Assembly (NCBI RefSeq): GCF_020382885.2
Contig: NC_058510.1
Span: 386,001-450,000 of the forward strand
Direction: 5' to 3'
Source of the DNA: Scatophagus argus
Lineage: Eukaryota > Chordata > Actinopteri > Scatophagidae
Length of the DNA stretch: 64,000 nt
Shown here: one piece after another, positions 13,101 through 28,100 of the stretch
How positions within the stretch are numbered: the stretch's first letter is position 1
Layout of the letters: each line of letters starts with the position of its first letter
The notes under the pieces: generated by a model
The model's input: only the letters and a program-made list of their open reading frames with translations
Database searches by the model: none
What the model was told of the DNA's origin: nothing
Made by a program: the position numbers and the translations under genes

Positions 13101-16100
13101 AAACTGAAGTGATTGTTAAAGTATTCTTTTTGTCACTGATGTGTCATGGATCAAACTTCCCCTCCAGTGCTCCCAGAAACACTCTTCTGCATTTTCAAAT
13201 CTTAACTGTCCTTTAGCCCAGAGAAGATGACCGTGACCGTGCTGAGTCCAAGTGTCTGAAATCCTCTTTGGTCTGGGAGAGTCTGGGTTGGCTCAGTCTC
13301 AGTGCAACACTTCAAGTTTCCAGTGTTTGTCCTGGAGGTCTGAGAGTCACCAGCTGACAAGATAAACCAGGGTCTATTCTCTGACAGAGCTGCTGAATCT
13401 ATGTTGACCTCCGGGCGAACAAACTGAAAACTGAAGTGTGTGCGGACCAGCACAAGAGTGACCCTGAACAGGAAGAGGATTTCAGAGGGTCATGGATCCA
13501 GGAAGTCTGCCTTGAACAGGTTCGCCTTGAAATCTTACCAGAGCCTCTTTGCCACCTCCTGCTACAGATGCCTGGTAGGGACAATCTTTATCTGTTGGTG
13601 ATTTTAGGGCTTTGCTTTGGGGGAGATTTTCCTGCCTCTTCTTACCGGCTCCCCATCTGTCATTTACCTCTCCCTTTTCAATGACAATTACATCAGAGAT
13701 GTTAGTTGGAGTGAGTGAGGCTCAGCAGGCATGCACATCATAGCAGACTTATTCATCAATGACAACAGCTCGTTTATACGGTCAAGGCCCCAGTGAAAGT
13801 CATGTGACTCCATCTCTCAAGTCTGCTTCTGCATCATCCTGACATGCAGCCTGGTGGTCACCATGGTTACTACTCAGAGTGGGGAAACCAACACCATCCT
13901 GCTGCTGTGATTAGACCACAGTGACAATTAGTATATTTATTGTTGAGACTATGTGAGGAAGAATTTTAGCACTTCATGTTATATTCGGCTGTTTTCGGTC
14001 TTGCATTTTGAAATACTTCTTTTACTGGTAGAAAATACTTTACTGGATGGTAAATGTGAACATTACGGAATCCTGCTGCCCCCTGAAAACAAAACACAGT
14101 AACTGCATGTTGCTCCAAAGTCTCTGCTCTGTTTCTGCTGAGGTTGATTCTGAACAGAATTATTCCATATCAATACCGGTGAGTTTCAGTTGAATCCTGC
14201 GTTTTTTGACAGGAGTCTGGTGTTGAGTTTCTCCCTCTGACTCTACTTCATGAGGGGGGATGATGAATTGAAGACAAACGTACTGAAACTCTGCTCACCT
14301 GTCTCAGCTTCCACTCCTGCTCTTGTTCTGACTCTTTGGGCCTCAGCGGGTCCTTGAATGCCCCTTCCGTCTCCATGGAAACGGGGTCGTACGGGGCCAG
14401 CAACGGCGGCTGCAAGAGTTGGTGCCGTTTGAGCGGGTCGTTGGACAGCTGCACCTTGTTGATGCGCTGAGCTGCCCGATTATCTCGAGCTTTTTGCTGC
14501 CAGAGAGAGACAAAGCAACACTGGAGTTAGATGGTTTCAAATTTAACCTTAAGACTGAAAACATGCTAGTGCACTGGACTCTATGATGGTCCTCAAGTTT
14601 AAAAAACATTTCAGTGTCTGGGGAGGTCCTAACAGTTATAATCACTCTCTGTAGCTGTGAGAGTTCACTGCAGCATGTAAAAAACCCACTTTGTCTTTCA
14701 GTCAAGATCCATCAACACCCTCTGACTACAGACCGGCCTCTAACCTTCAGCTTTCAAGCCAACTTCTATCAGTCATTTCTCCAAAACACTTCAAGGGGTT
14801 CCTCAGGGATCGATTTTAGGACCATTACTTTGTAACCCATATGTGTTCCTCCTTGTCGGTGTCACCAGGAGACACAATGTCTCTTTCCACATGTTCACTA
14901 TCCTGGTGACAGACAGCATTATGTCTCCTGATGCCACGTGATAAGCCAGAGTCCAAAATGGAAGAAGTATTAGCTAACACTCAGATTTACTAAGCCTGAC
15001 AACAGAAACATCATTTACACATAGTGAGCAGACAAAAGGCAGATTCTACGATGTAACAGGACAGGAAACTTACCACGAAAGGCGCTCTGTCCTGAGAGCT
15101 GGCCTTCCTCCACAACTTGGCAATCTGCTTCACTCTAGTGGACCATTCTGACACACACACACACACAGCAGTGAATCTCATCATACTGTCCATTTATTTT
15201 GGTTCCATTTAGAACCAAACAGCAGCTTCACAGTTCAGCTGTTTAACACCAGCAAATGAAAACTGCAGGTAGTGCGTACGTGTGCGTGTGCGTGTGTGTG
15301 TGTGTACCAGGATACTGCTCTCTCAGTTGGGGGAAGTTGGTGTTGCAGTAGAGGACAGGAGCGACGGTGGCCATCTCTCCCAGAGTTTCCTCTTTCTCCC
15401 ACTTCAACATGCTCCTCTGAGCTGTCGACATCACGTCCTGCTCCCCCTCACCTGCTGAGCCCTGCCTGGCTGAGGCCAACCCGGGGGCGGGGCCCGGGAG
15501 CAGAGCAGGGGCGGAGCCCTCGGGAGGGGGCAACCTAAAGCCTGCTGAAGCCTGTGCACCGCTGGGCATCATAGGATTGTTAGGAAAGTGAGGAGCAGCT
15601 CCCATCAGGCCATTCATCAGCGGAAGACGAGGAAACACGGCAGCTGCTGAGAGACACAGTTTTAATTATCATCAACGAGACATCTAAAGATGTCCCTTTG
15701 AAAGGAATGAATATTACAGGTGCAGCTCTACTCTCTTACATAATTTTATAGATTTAAAGTGCTTTTATTTGGAAATATTTAGAGCCACAAACAGAAACGA
15801 GTCACGCTTCCATCACACTTGCAGTGCCGCCTAAAATTTTCTGACCTCTTTAGAGTTTTCTACATTTCTGCATAAGAATGACCCAGAACATCAAGTCCTG
15901 CCAGTCTACAAGGAGAACCCAGTCAAACTACATGAGACAGAAATATTAGATTTATGCATTTATTAATTCAGGAAAATAATCCAATATTACATATCTGGGA
16001 GCTGCAAAGGTTCATGACCTTCCAGGATCAGCAGTTAATTTGAAGGCCAAATTAAAATCCATCTGTTCATAGGTGTGCCCAATCAATGGAATGAAACTCA

Positions 16101-19100
16101 GCTGTCATTCAGTGCCCTGATACATTTAAAAAAACAACACAGGGAGTCAAAGTCTGATCTTCACAGCACCTGTTTGTGGAAGTGTATGATGGCATGGACA
16201 AATGAGCTTTCTGAGGAGCTCAGGAAAGGAACCGTTGCCGCTCATCAGGCTGGAAAAAGTTATCGAACCATTTCTGAAGAACTTGGACTCCACAGATCCA
16301 CAGTAAGACAGACTGTGCACAAATGGAGGAGATTCAAGACTACAATTACCCTCCCCAGGAGTGGTCGGCCAACAAAGGTCTGAGAGATCACAGGGTAACC
16401 CTCACGTTGACCAATGATTGTGTTCATGAATCCACCATCAGGAGTATTCTGAACAACCCGGGTGTGCATGGCAGTGGCAAGAGCAAAGCCACTGATGGAG
16501 ACAGAACATCAGAACCTCATCTCGTCTGTGAAACATGGAGGTGTTAGTGTCCTTGTTTGGGCCTATTTTGCTGTATCTGGGCCAGGACGACAAGCACACA
16601 AGTCGTTCTACAAAAGAATGGCTAAGATAAGATAAGATATGATAATCCTTTATTAGTCCTATAACTGGGAAACTACAGTGTCACAGCAGCAAACAGGATA
16701 TAGAGGGTGCAAAGCATGCAGGGATAAGGGAACGATGAGCATTCAAAAGGAATAAATACACAGGAAACAAGTACCTGCAGCTGTGCACAGTACAGAAGAG
16801 AAAAAGACTATTCACACTAGAGTCCCTCAGTTATGATAAGTGGATGGATTGATTATTGTACAGATTTGTTTCAGGAAAGACTAAGTATGTAGGTACTGAT
16901 CCTACTAGTAGTGTTAACTAATTTATTCTTCTTAAAGAAGAATAAAATTAATGTTTAAGAACAGCCAAGTCAAAGTCCGGACCTCAATCCAACTGAAATG
17001 TTGAGGAACAACCTGAAACAAGCGGTTCATGTGAGGAAACCCACCAATGTCTCAGAGCTGAAGCGGTTCTTTACTGACGAATGGGCTAAAATTGCTCCAG
17101 ATACTGGAGTAAAAGTTCACATACTTCACAACTCACAGGTATGTACTATTGGTTAACCTTCTTGAATTAATAAATGCATAAATATAATACTTTATATAAT
17201 ATAATACTTATAATACATGCATCAAGATACAGAAAAGTCATCGTGGTTGTTTTTTGACATGTGGACCACTCACGACCCTTGAAAAAGATCTGTGTGTGTG
17301 TGTGTGTACCTGTGTGGTGTGTGTTTGTCTTGCTCCGAGGTGCAGCGTGTGTGTGTTGGTTCTGCTCTGGCTCATTGTTGCTGCTGTTTGGACTGAGGAC
17401 AGCAGTGAACACCTCCTCCACGTCCTTCCCCTCCAGCTCTACGCACGCACGCACACACTCAGATTTCAGTTCAATGTCTGTTTTCATAACAGTAAAAAGT
17501 CTGAGCCGTAAAAGCCTCAGACACCACAGGTCAGAACAATCAGCTATTAAATATCCTATATAGACAAAAGTATTGGGATAGTTGCCCATCACACCAACAG
17601 GGACTTTAATGACGTCTCATTGTAAACACTCAGACAGCTTTGCAGATCTAACAGCTTCCACTCTTCTGTGAAGGCTTTCCACAACATGTTGGAGTGTTTC
17701 TGTGGGAATTTGTGCCCATTCATGCAGTAGAGCATTTGTGAAAAGTTTCTCCTGATGGATGTACAAGATACAAGATACAAGTTTCTCCTGATGGATGTGA
17801 AGATTACACAATAATAACATTCACAGTATTTGTGAATTACTGGTTGTTAACTGATTAATAAATTTCTAACACTGACATCAGCCTCAGGTATCAGTCAAAC
17901 TCGGCGTCACAGAGGAGCCCAAAATGGCAGTAAGTTAATTCCTGCCAAAGTACATTAGTTGAACTGTGGTTTTGTGTCTGTCGTGATGCTGATTGTGCTT
18001 TCGGTGACGATAATCACAAACATGAGTCGTGCTGAGGTGTGTTCAGTCTTACCTGGGATCTTGTAGAGTTTGCTGAGGATTGCACCTGAAGCACAACAAT
18101 AAGTTACTGATCAGTAAGAAATTACAACAACATGATTGCTGAATGACACAAATTTGTGGAATGAAAACAGAAAACAAAAACACGCAGACATGAACATGTG
18201 AGACTGTTGGTGGCACGAAGTGGACAGAAACGTTCAAAATGACTCAGAAAGCTTTGAAATCTAAACTCACCATCAGTGACCATCTTATCAAGCTCAGGAC
18301 TCAAGATGGCGTCCAGGGGCTCCTCCTGCGACATCCTCTGGCCACGGCCAACACTCCCTGTGAAAGATGGGTCATCGGCCATGGAGCTGATGTCCAGACC
18401 GGCTGAGACACAGAGAAAGAAAAAAGAAAGACAAACGTTAATCAATGACCCCAATTAAAGAAGAGACAGAAAGGCAGAGAGGAAGTGAGCAGGAAGCAGA
18501 AGGAGAAGCAGAACCAGTCAGTGTTATCTGGAGAGGAAGAAGCAGTAGAAATGTGACAGAAGAGCTTGTTAGTTTATTTTGGGAAAAAAAATAAAAATAA
18601 ACAGCTGCGTTGATTGTAAAACGATCCTGCAACCAAACCGAGCAATCAGCACGTTTCCATCAGCTAACGAGCTGAATTAAACTGCCTCTCAGATGACTCA
18701 TTCCTCCACATCCACATCAAAATGTGATGAAGTTTGGATAATAAACACGTCCTCTCTGAGGTGTGTCACAGGGAACGGCTTCAGGTCCTACACTGTTGGG
18801 ACATTACGAAGCTATAGCCAGCAGCTGGTTAGCTTAGCTTAGCATAAAGACTCAACAGGTCAGCAGGAGGAGGAAAAGAAAGAGGTGGGTTGTCCTGTGG
18901 AGTCTTACCAAACGGAGAGGGGGAGCGCTCCACCTGGAACTGACCTGAAAACAAATACACCATCATCGTCCTCTGCATGAGGGCAGCAACCTGTCAGAGA
19001 ACACTCTTCTTCATTGTTATCATTATTTAGTTCTCCATCAGTAACACTGCTCCGTCGGAGAACCAGCTGAAAAAAAAAATACACAATATAGACAAAAGTA

Positions 19101-22100
19101 TTGGGCCAGCTGCCCATCACACCAACAGGGACTTTAATGACGTCTCATTGTAAACACACAGACAGCTTTGCAGCTCTAACAGCTTCCACTCTTCTGTGAA
19201 GGCTTTCCACAACATGTTGGAGTGTTTCTGTGGGAATTTGTGCCCATTCATGCAGAAGAGCATTTGTGAGAAGAAACGGGCCTTCAGCAAACTGTTGCCA
19301 AAAAGTTGGAAGCATAGCATTGTCCAAAACATAAGCGTTAGCATTAAGCATTAAGATTTCCCTTCACTGGAAGTCAGGGGCTAAGCCCAAACCCTGAGAA
19401 GCAGCCCCAAACCACATTCAGTAATAAAGAGGTTTGTCCCAATACTTTTGTCCATATTGCATATCACTTAGCATCCCGACTGCATTCACTGCGCTGCTGT
19501 AACTGAACCAACATGAAGACGGGGGCATGGGGGCAGCTGTGGCCTAGAGGTTGGAGAAGCTTCTTGTGATCGGTGGGTCGCTGGTTCGATTCCCCCACCG
19601 GACGGGCAGGAAACATTTGGGTGTGGTGGAGTGATTAATGTGAAAAATGCTCCCCCCCTCCATTAGCCGGCTGATGTGCCCTTGAGCAAGGCACTTAACC
19701 CCCCAATATGCTCCCCGGGCGCTTGATGCTGCCCACTGCTCCTGTGTGTGTTTCACTGCATGTAATTTGCCGGGTGTTGCATGTGTGTGTTCAACTAAGG
19801 ATGGGTCAAATGCAGAAGACGAATTCAGTGTGTGTGTGTAAAAATATATATACTGTCAATAAAGCTGATTCTTAATTCTCTTTTAAGATGCTGTCTGTCT
19901 TCTTGTTAGTTAAAAACTTAAGCTTTTTTATTCAGCCGTGAAAAATACTCCTTTTTACATTTCTGTTTCTTCACATGCGAGTAACGAGATGCAACACAAC
20001 AGGAAGGAAAACAAAAAGAAACACACTAGTGAGGGGATGCTGGGCGATCGATGGTCTGTGTGTGTGTGTGTACCTGGGTGTCCTGTAGCCAGTATGTGAG
20101 GATCAGTGTTGAGAACATCAGACAAATCCAACAGGGCTCCCTCTGACACGGCTGGATGGTCACACACACACACACACACACACCACATTGACAGCGTATA
20201 TCAAACACCAATGAAAGATGAAGATATGAAATGCGATGAAAAAGATACTTGATGAATAACTCACACAGTGTTGCCTGCTTCTTGATGGCGTTGGTCGCCT
20301 TGGTGGAGGTGCCGTGCAATCCAGCAGCAGGGGCTTTCATGTCATCTGTCCCGCCTCCTGATTGGCTGGCTCTTGGTGTCTCTGGCCCAGGTGTCCTGTC
20401 AGCCTGTCGGCTCCGATCCAGAAGATCCCGACCGAAGAACGCCTCCTGGACAGGGGAGGACAGCCAATCAGAATGCTAGGAGGGGAGCTATTTGTGCATG
20501 ATGGTGTGTGCTTGTGTGTGTGTGTGTGTGTCTTACCTGGAGATAAGAAGGGAAGGCCTCCTCCAGCTTCGTCTTCTTCTTCCTATACCTCTTTTTCACT
20601 TTCTCCATCGTCTGGTCAGCAGGGGGAGCCATCTCCATGGAAACATCTGATAAATGACACAAAATCAAAACATTCACCTTCTCAGTTCTAACTAAGAGGG
20701 TGGGGGTGTGTCCACAGGCACGGGTGACGGCTCACCTTCATCTCGACCCAGGAGGGTCTCCACTGAATCTTTTCTGCACAGTTTAATTCTGCTCGGACCA
20801 GCCTTCCCTCCCCGCTGACGCACCATGAACCCTCCAATACCTGAGGCACAGGAAGACAGAGAGGGAGACAGGACAGAGGTGGAGAGGGAGACAGGTAGAG
20901 AACAGGACTTTGTCACTCAACATCCCACAGAATCATGAGAGTCTCAGCATCCTGTCCTCTGTCCTTTCCTTCATGTTCCTCCTCACCAGGCCTGTAGGGC
21001 TTCCTCTTCCTCTTCTTGTTGCCGTCGGTAACTTCAGACTCCTTGCTGACATCATCGTCGTGGGCGTGGTCTCGCTCTGGGCTCGAGTCAGATTTCATCT
21101 CACACTCCAAGTCACCTGGAGGAGAGACAGCATGTTTCTCTGTGTAAATCTTTTTATTTTAGAGCTTTAAACCAGCGCAGTGAGGACATTTCTGCATTGT
21201 GAGGACAATCAGGTTCAGACCTGGTTTTAAGGTTCAGGTTGAAATCGGGTTTAAGCCGGGCTTTAATTTTACAAGGGTCTTCAGAGGTACAAAAAGACAA
21301 ACAAGAGTATGTGACCCCTGACCTCGGCTGTGGTCCTGCTCAGTTGGGGTTTCGGGCTCAGATGGGGTCTGCAGGACCGACACACTGTTCTGGTTAATGA
21401 TCCTCAGCTTCAGTTTGGGTTTAGATCTGCAGGAGGCAGACAGGAAGTGATTTTGTTAGTGGCTGTAAATACTTAAAAGAGGACACCCACTGCAGCCTAT
21501 TTTAATTCAGCAACGACAAGACTGCTTTACACACTGATGTTGGCAGGAAGTCAAACAACTGCTGCAACCAACCAACCACAGCAAGTTTACCTGCGGTACC
21601 TGCGCGGTGACATCAGAGGCTCAACGAGAGACTGCAGGTGAGAGAGACCCAACTCCGTCAGACACACTCCATCCTGAGAGTACGTCTTCGTGTCTGCACA
21701 CACACCCACACACAAAAATTATTATATTATATTGTAAATTATCACATCATATTTTGCAGCGTGTGCTTCACAGGTATACACAACATAGACAAAAGTACCG
21801 GGACACCTGCCCATCACACCAACAGGGACTTTAATGACGTCTCATTGTAAACACACAGACAGCTTTGCAGCTCTAACAGCTTCCACTCTTCTGTGAAGGC
21901 TTTCCACAACATGTTGGAGTGTTTCTGTGGGAATTTGTGCCCATTCATGCAGTAGAGCATTTGTGAGGTCACACACTGATGTTGGACCAAAAGGCCTGGC
22001 TCACAATCTCCGTTCCAGTTCATCCCAAAGGTGTTGGATGGGGTTGAGGTCAGGGCTCTGTGTGGGCCAGTCAAGTTCTTCCACACCAAACTCATCCAAC

Positions 22101-25100
22101 CATGTCTTTATGGAGCTTTGCTTTGTGCACTGGGGCACAGTCATGCTGGAATAGAAAAGGGCCTTCAACAAACTGTTGCCACAAAGTCCCTGACTTCCCT
22201 TCACTGGAAGTTAGGGGTCGAGCCCAAACCCTGACAAACAGCCCCAAACTACACCTGAAGTCAATATTAAAGAGGTCTGTCCCAGTATTTTTGTCTATAT
22301 AGTATACTACTAACATTGCAATGAGAGAACAATAATGAATACACCATAATGAGATCAGTGCGATATCTGCAATAGAATATTTTAAAACAATAATGAGTGT
22401 GTAATAAAAATGATAATAACACTCAGAGTAACCATGATTGTACCAAAAGAACAACTGAACTTCATGAAGAATGAAAAGACATTTTACACCGGATGTTTGA
22501 TCACTTACATCAAGTTATTCATGTCTTTAATTCTGTATGAAATAACGTTGTTTTGTCCTTCAAAATTAAAATCACACTGAACTTTGATTTAGCAAAAAAT
22601 AAAGAGTCAGACTGACCAGGTTCTCTGATCCTGGAGATGATCTGAGCCATGTAAGGAGACTCAAAACTGTCTGACCTCCCTGAAACAAACCACGTTAGCA
22701 TCACATCAACACAAACTCCTCATGTCACATGAAACAGATATGTTGTAAACTAACCATGTCTGATTTTTGGAAAGGACAGACAATAAAAGTCCTCACGAGA
22801 CGTCGGTAACAACCAACAGTTTGTATGTTTTTTTTACCGTAGGAGCCGCGGCTGTGAGTCCGACACAGCGAGCAGTCAAAGCCTTCATCAGCAGCAGTCT
22901 CCACCTCATCTTCAGTGGCCAGACCCTGACACACAGCATGGACCCATCTACACACACACACACAGTTACTGGTCTCAGCAGTATCACTGGTCCTCACAAG
23001 TCAACACTCCCAACTGGTGTGTTGTAAACCCTCAGACATGAGGCCACACTCACTGAGAACCTTTAGCTGACTGATAAGCATGCGTGCGTGTGTGTGTGTG
23101 TGTTACCTGTCGCACTGCTGACACTGCAGTATGAGGTCGTCCTGTGTGTACTGTCGCTGACAGAGAGGACAGCGGCTCAGGCTCTCACATGGTCCACAGA
23201 GACTGTAGTTACTCTGCCAATCACAGTGCAGCCCAGGGGAGGAGGAGCCACAGTGGACACACCACACACACCTGAGGACAACACACACACAGTTAAAAAA
23301 ATCAGTCAGGCTTCTCAGTTATCCAGATCATGGCCTTCCATGCAGAGTTGAGTTGAGTCAGGAGCAACCAAGAGGAAAACATTTCACCTCTCACCCAAGA
23401 GGCTTTTCAGTTCTGAAGAATTCAAGAAGCTTCTATGAACAAGACCAGGTGTCCTTACTCAACTACACATAGGTGACAGACAGGTGACCCACCACTTGCA
23501 CTTCCAGGCTCCTTTCGGTACTGTGTGGAGGGGCGGGTCCAGGCAGTAGGTGTGGTAACTGATGTCACAGTCGTCACATAGCAAAAGTCGCCCGGGGTCA
23601 CTGGCCTCACCGCACGCCTCACACACTGTACACTCTAGGCAGCGCCACCCTTTGGTCAGGATGACCCGCGTAATCTGAACACAAGAGCAGAGTGAGTCAT
23701 TACATTATATGAATTGAACAATCTGAACACAGATGAAATAATTAGACTATTAGGGGCACGATAATGAAACAGTATGTTCCTGTATACAAAACTCCATAAA
23801 GAAAATTCACATTTTAAATGCTCCTACAGGCACTAAGAGGACAGTGAGTGTGTTTCCACATACTGACCTTCACGTTGACACAGTAGGGATGGTAGCATTG
23901 TCCACACTGCGAGCAGGCCAACAGTCTGCCCTCAGCTCCCTGACCAAAACTACCACACACCACACACATGTCCTGCACACACATACACACACACACACGG
24001 TTTCAGACTGGATACGGTTCTCATGAAACTACTTTTTAACACCACACCACAAACGAAGCAAAACAAACAAAAACAAATGTGAGTACAGGCGGAGGTGTAC
24101 CTGTCTGAGGGTGAAGTGGTCAGAGGTGGAGAACATCACCACTGTGTTGTGCATCGAGTTCTCCTCCTCCTCTTTCGGCTGGAACGGCTCTACATAGACA
24201 GACTGACACACAGAAAGGATAAACAATATCTTTTCCATCAGTTATTGATCAGCTCTAACGTTACACTTACAGTCACATTACACTGGACTGTGTGTGCGTG
24301 TGTGTGTGTTCTTACTCCAGGTGACACACTCAGACAGTCCTGAGTCTTCAGTCGGCTCCTTCCTCTTGCTCCTCTTCCTCCTCCAACACCTCCTCCCCTG
24401 GACCTCCTCCTGCCTGGGAACCCTGAACCGCGACCCTGGGGGGGTGGGGGGGTGGGGGAGAGATAAAAAAGGAGAGGAGGAAAAGGTGGGGTTGCAAAAA
24501 GGGGCAGGAACATCAAACCATGTTATCATTGCTTTCGTGACCGGACTTACGTCACACATACGGTTTGTTGCCATGGAAACACCAAAGACATAAACACATC
24601 ACTGACATGAGCAGGGTCCCCTCACTGACCTCACTTCAAGATTTACTTTAAGGGTGACTTTAATACTACTTACTACCACAAGTACTGCAGTAGTAGTATA
24701 CGTTTAGAGTGTCATTTCAGTGTAAATGACTTGATGACAGCAACATTGGCCTGATGACTGAAGGCGTCCACACCTTGACACTGACATGCAGACACGGTTG
24801 GTAAGCTGCTGTCAGCACCAGCACTTGTTTCTCATGCTGTTGCATCCCAGAAGGGCGAGGCTAAACACAGAGTTAGTCAGTAGGGGGTTAGTGACAGCAC
24901 ACGGAGAGAGACCTATCACAGTGAGGGTGTGTTTTTTTTACCACTCTCACGCTCCAGACGGGGGAGTCTGCTGGACGGGGCTTAGGGCTGTCCCACCCAC
25001 TCTCCCCCACCGAATCCTGGGAGGATGAGGGGGGGCTCACCGCCCTGCGATTACTCCACCACGAACCCTGAGTTTGAAGGGAGGAGGAGGGGAAGGAAAG

Positions 25101-28100
25101 TGAATGGAATGAAGGTGGAGATGGCCAAAGAAAGTGGGGTGGGGGGAGGGGTGGGGGGGACAAATGCAGTAACATAAATGCAACAGCCACAAAACAAAAA
25201 GTCAAATGGAAACTGAAAGAAAATTATAATAAAACTAAAAGTCATAATGAGACAATGTTACTATGCCAACAGCATGCAACCAGTCAGGACACAGACAGAC
25301 AACTGGGACAGACTGGGAGCCATCAGTCTGCATCTGTACTAAAACTACACCCATAAGTCGGCCAGTAAAACAAGCCAGAGATGGTTCATCAAACAGAACC
25401 AAACTCTGTCCTCTCATCACTAATGCACCTTTATGGCCAACATCAACAATGATCAGCAGTCAGTCAGTGTCCACACATTTTTGGCCATACAGACTATATA
25501 GATATAATCCTGTATGGGTGTACAGGAAATAAACCAGATTGATATCACGTCATTTGACACGCACAGAAAAACAAACAGCTTCATGCAATCTGTGATCTGT
25601 GTGAGTGTGTGTGTGAACCAGACATGCTGAAGAATAGAAAGAAATGGATGCAGCATGACCGTGAGGAGGAGGAAGAGGAGGAGGCTGGAGGGAAACACTC
25701 GACAGTTCTTTAAGCTCTCTGCCTCCCTGGGGGCTAATGGGGTAAACTGTGACGGAGACAGAAGCCTCAATTCTTCCTTTACTGATTCCTTCTCAGAAAA
25801 GCCTTTTCCACAACATGTGGAAAAACTTCACAATCTGCTTTGCTTGTTGGAATGAAACCAGCAGGGTGAGAGTCATTTACTAACGTACAACACCCACACA
25901 GACACACACTCTCTTTAGAGGTCAAAGGGCACATACCTGCTTGATCCTGGCTCTGCCAGGGGAGAACTTCCTCTTAGAGATGGCCGGTTTCCCCATGCCA
26001 ATTTTAGGAGTGAGGGGGAGCACAGTGGAGGGAGCAGCCTGGGGCTGAGAATGAAAAGTATATCAGGAGGTCAGTGACTGGGAAGAAAAGACAAGGAGGA
26101 GACAGTCACAGTTGTTAGATTTACCTTGGAGAGAGGTGGAGACTCTCTGGAAAGAAGAGAGCAGTGGAGAGGAGGTGAGGGCGGAGAGAGTGGAGGTGGG
26201 GTGATGGGGGCTCTGGCGGGAGAGGTCTCAGGGGAGGCTTCAGTGGAGAAGGGTGACTGCCTCAGACGGATGGAGAGGTCGTCTGACGGCCTGGAGGAGC
26301 AAGGAGGAGATCTGAAAGTCCGACCCTTCCCCCGGCGGGAGAAGGAAGGCAGGCTGATGGAGGAGAGATGGAGGAGGGAAGGAGGAGGAGATGAAGAGGT
26401 CATCAGCTCCATCACTTCCATATCCAAAGACGGGTCCAGTTCCAGCACAGGGCTCACTGGCTCCTCCTCTACATCTGACTGGTCCTCCCTCATCTCACCT
26501 GCTTCCTCTTCATCCATCCTATCAGTCACTCCTTCCCCCTGCCCCTTCGCTGCATCCTGCCTCTCTCTTATTGGCTGCTGCCTGGTAACTGCCTCGGTTG
26601 TCATGAGCAATGCAGTTGGCTCCGGTGTTTCAGGAGGCTCCTCCTCCTCCTCCTCCTTCCTATCTGAAGGCTCAGTATGTGATTGGTGCTCATCTTTGGT
26701 GGGTTCTGTTTCCAAGACAACAAGTTCTAACTGGCTCTGTGATTGGCTGTCACCATCCGCCAATGTCACATGACAGGAAAGCGTGTTGTCCTCTTGCACT
26801 GCCTCTGTTTGTCGCTGACTGGCAACCTTCTCCTGCTGGGGACAGCCCTCCAGGGGGGAGGAAGGAGGTGGGGTGTGGGGGGAGCAGGAGGGGAGTAAGG
26901 CAGTCCTGTGAGGGGATGTCTCTAGAGAGCCAGCTCTAGAAGAAGTTGGGGATCGTGGCGAGGCAAGGTGAGAGGAAGGAAGTGATGATGAGGGAGAGTG
27001 GGAGGGGTGTTGTGGGAGTGAGGCAGAGTGTGGTATGATGGTTTGTTGGGAGGAAGGAGCTGGCTGTGGGAGGAGGGGTGAGGCAGCAGCAGAGTGAGGA
27101 GGAGAAGGATGGTCTTCATTCAGGTCAGATGCCAGCTGGACTCCTGTGCAGAGAGAGAACAGTTTACACTGTGTCTGGCAAAGACTAAGGCAAAAATCAA
27201 TGTCTGCTTTCTGACACAGCTTACCTGGCCTGACACAAACAGCACCACAGGTAAAAGTCAACACTACTGATGCTTCCTACCTGCCGGAGGACAGCTTGCG
27301 CCGCTGTGCCAGTCCTCCTCCTGATCTCGTGCATCACCTCCAGGCTCCCCCTTTTCTAGGGTCTCCTTTGCCTGATGAGGCTCCTCCACCGCCTCCTGCT
27401 GAGGAGCCTCTTTCTCCTTCTCTCTCTCTTCAGTCTTCTTCTGTTGCACCATCTCTTCCTCGACCTCAGTCATGCAGGTGTCTAGAGAAAGAGGAAGATA
27501 TTACAAACTCAGGAAACCAAAGTTCAACAAAACAAAAATCTGCACTTTGGACTCACAGCGGATAATAATTTTTCCTTTAAAACAAAATTATCAATGTCTA
27601 CGCTTCATGTGACACACTTTTAATAAATGTCAAAACTGTGCAGGCCAGTTTCCCTTGTACTCACCCACAGCGGCTGCACACTCTCTCTCTGTTTGTCTGT
27701 GCTGTCGGGGGCAGGAAACAGAGTGACCTTCATGACCAGCGTCAGGCTGCCCAGGGCTAGTAGGACTTGGGCTGGTCTTAGACTGGTCAGGGATGGTAAG
27801 TCCAGAGCTAACAGAATTGGGACCAGGGCTAGCCTCACCCCCTACGAGGTTACCAGAATCAGGACTGGGACTAGACTCTGGCTGCACAGGATGAGCAAGA
27901 CCAGGACAAGAACTAGTCTCAGGGCTGGTAGGAACAGCACTCGGGTTAATTTGTGTATCACCTGTTTGCAAGAGGATAAAAACAGGACTAGCAACTGGGC
28001 TACTGTGAACTAAGCTAGCTTGCACTTGTGGAGCATGAGCAGAAAATGTGTGAGGAGGGTTAGGAGGGCTAACTTGTGAGGATGCAGATGGTGGGGGACT

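Larger units (their letters stand above)
17310..22679 (-). other. kmt2c: kmt2c exons 23-34: conserved linker between PHD cluster and HMG-like box
   Basis: Exons read by eye: 22,617-22,679; 21,591-21,693 ([15 protein letters not shown]); 21,323-21,426 ([20 protein letters not shown]); 20,987-21,115 ([11 protein letters not shown]); 20,736-20,840 ([10 protein letters not shown]); 20,537-20,646 ([20 protein letters not shown]); 20,265-20,445 ([14 protein letters not shown]); 20,074-20,151 ([11 protein letters not shown]); 18,909-18,944; 18,271-18,402 ([16 protein letters not shown]); 18,053-18,085 ([10 protein letters not shown]); 17,310-17,438 ([14 protein letters not shown]). All but the 36-nt exon at 18.9 kb have clear human KMT2C counterparts in the same order. 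Introns here hold several Tc1-derived copies and a SINE. Confidence 0.88.

Noticed and set aside
19539-19593. Possible tRNA gene (perfect A and B boxes)
   Set aside because: No cloverleaf or acceptor stem is apparent, and the SINE body with CCTTGAGCAAGGCACTTA follows directly.
26126-26773. Plus-strand frame of 215 codons
   Set aside because: Shadow of the Ser/Glu-rich kmt2c exon at 26,125-27,143, which is in phase with its neighbours.
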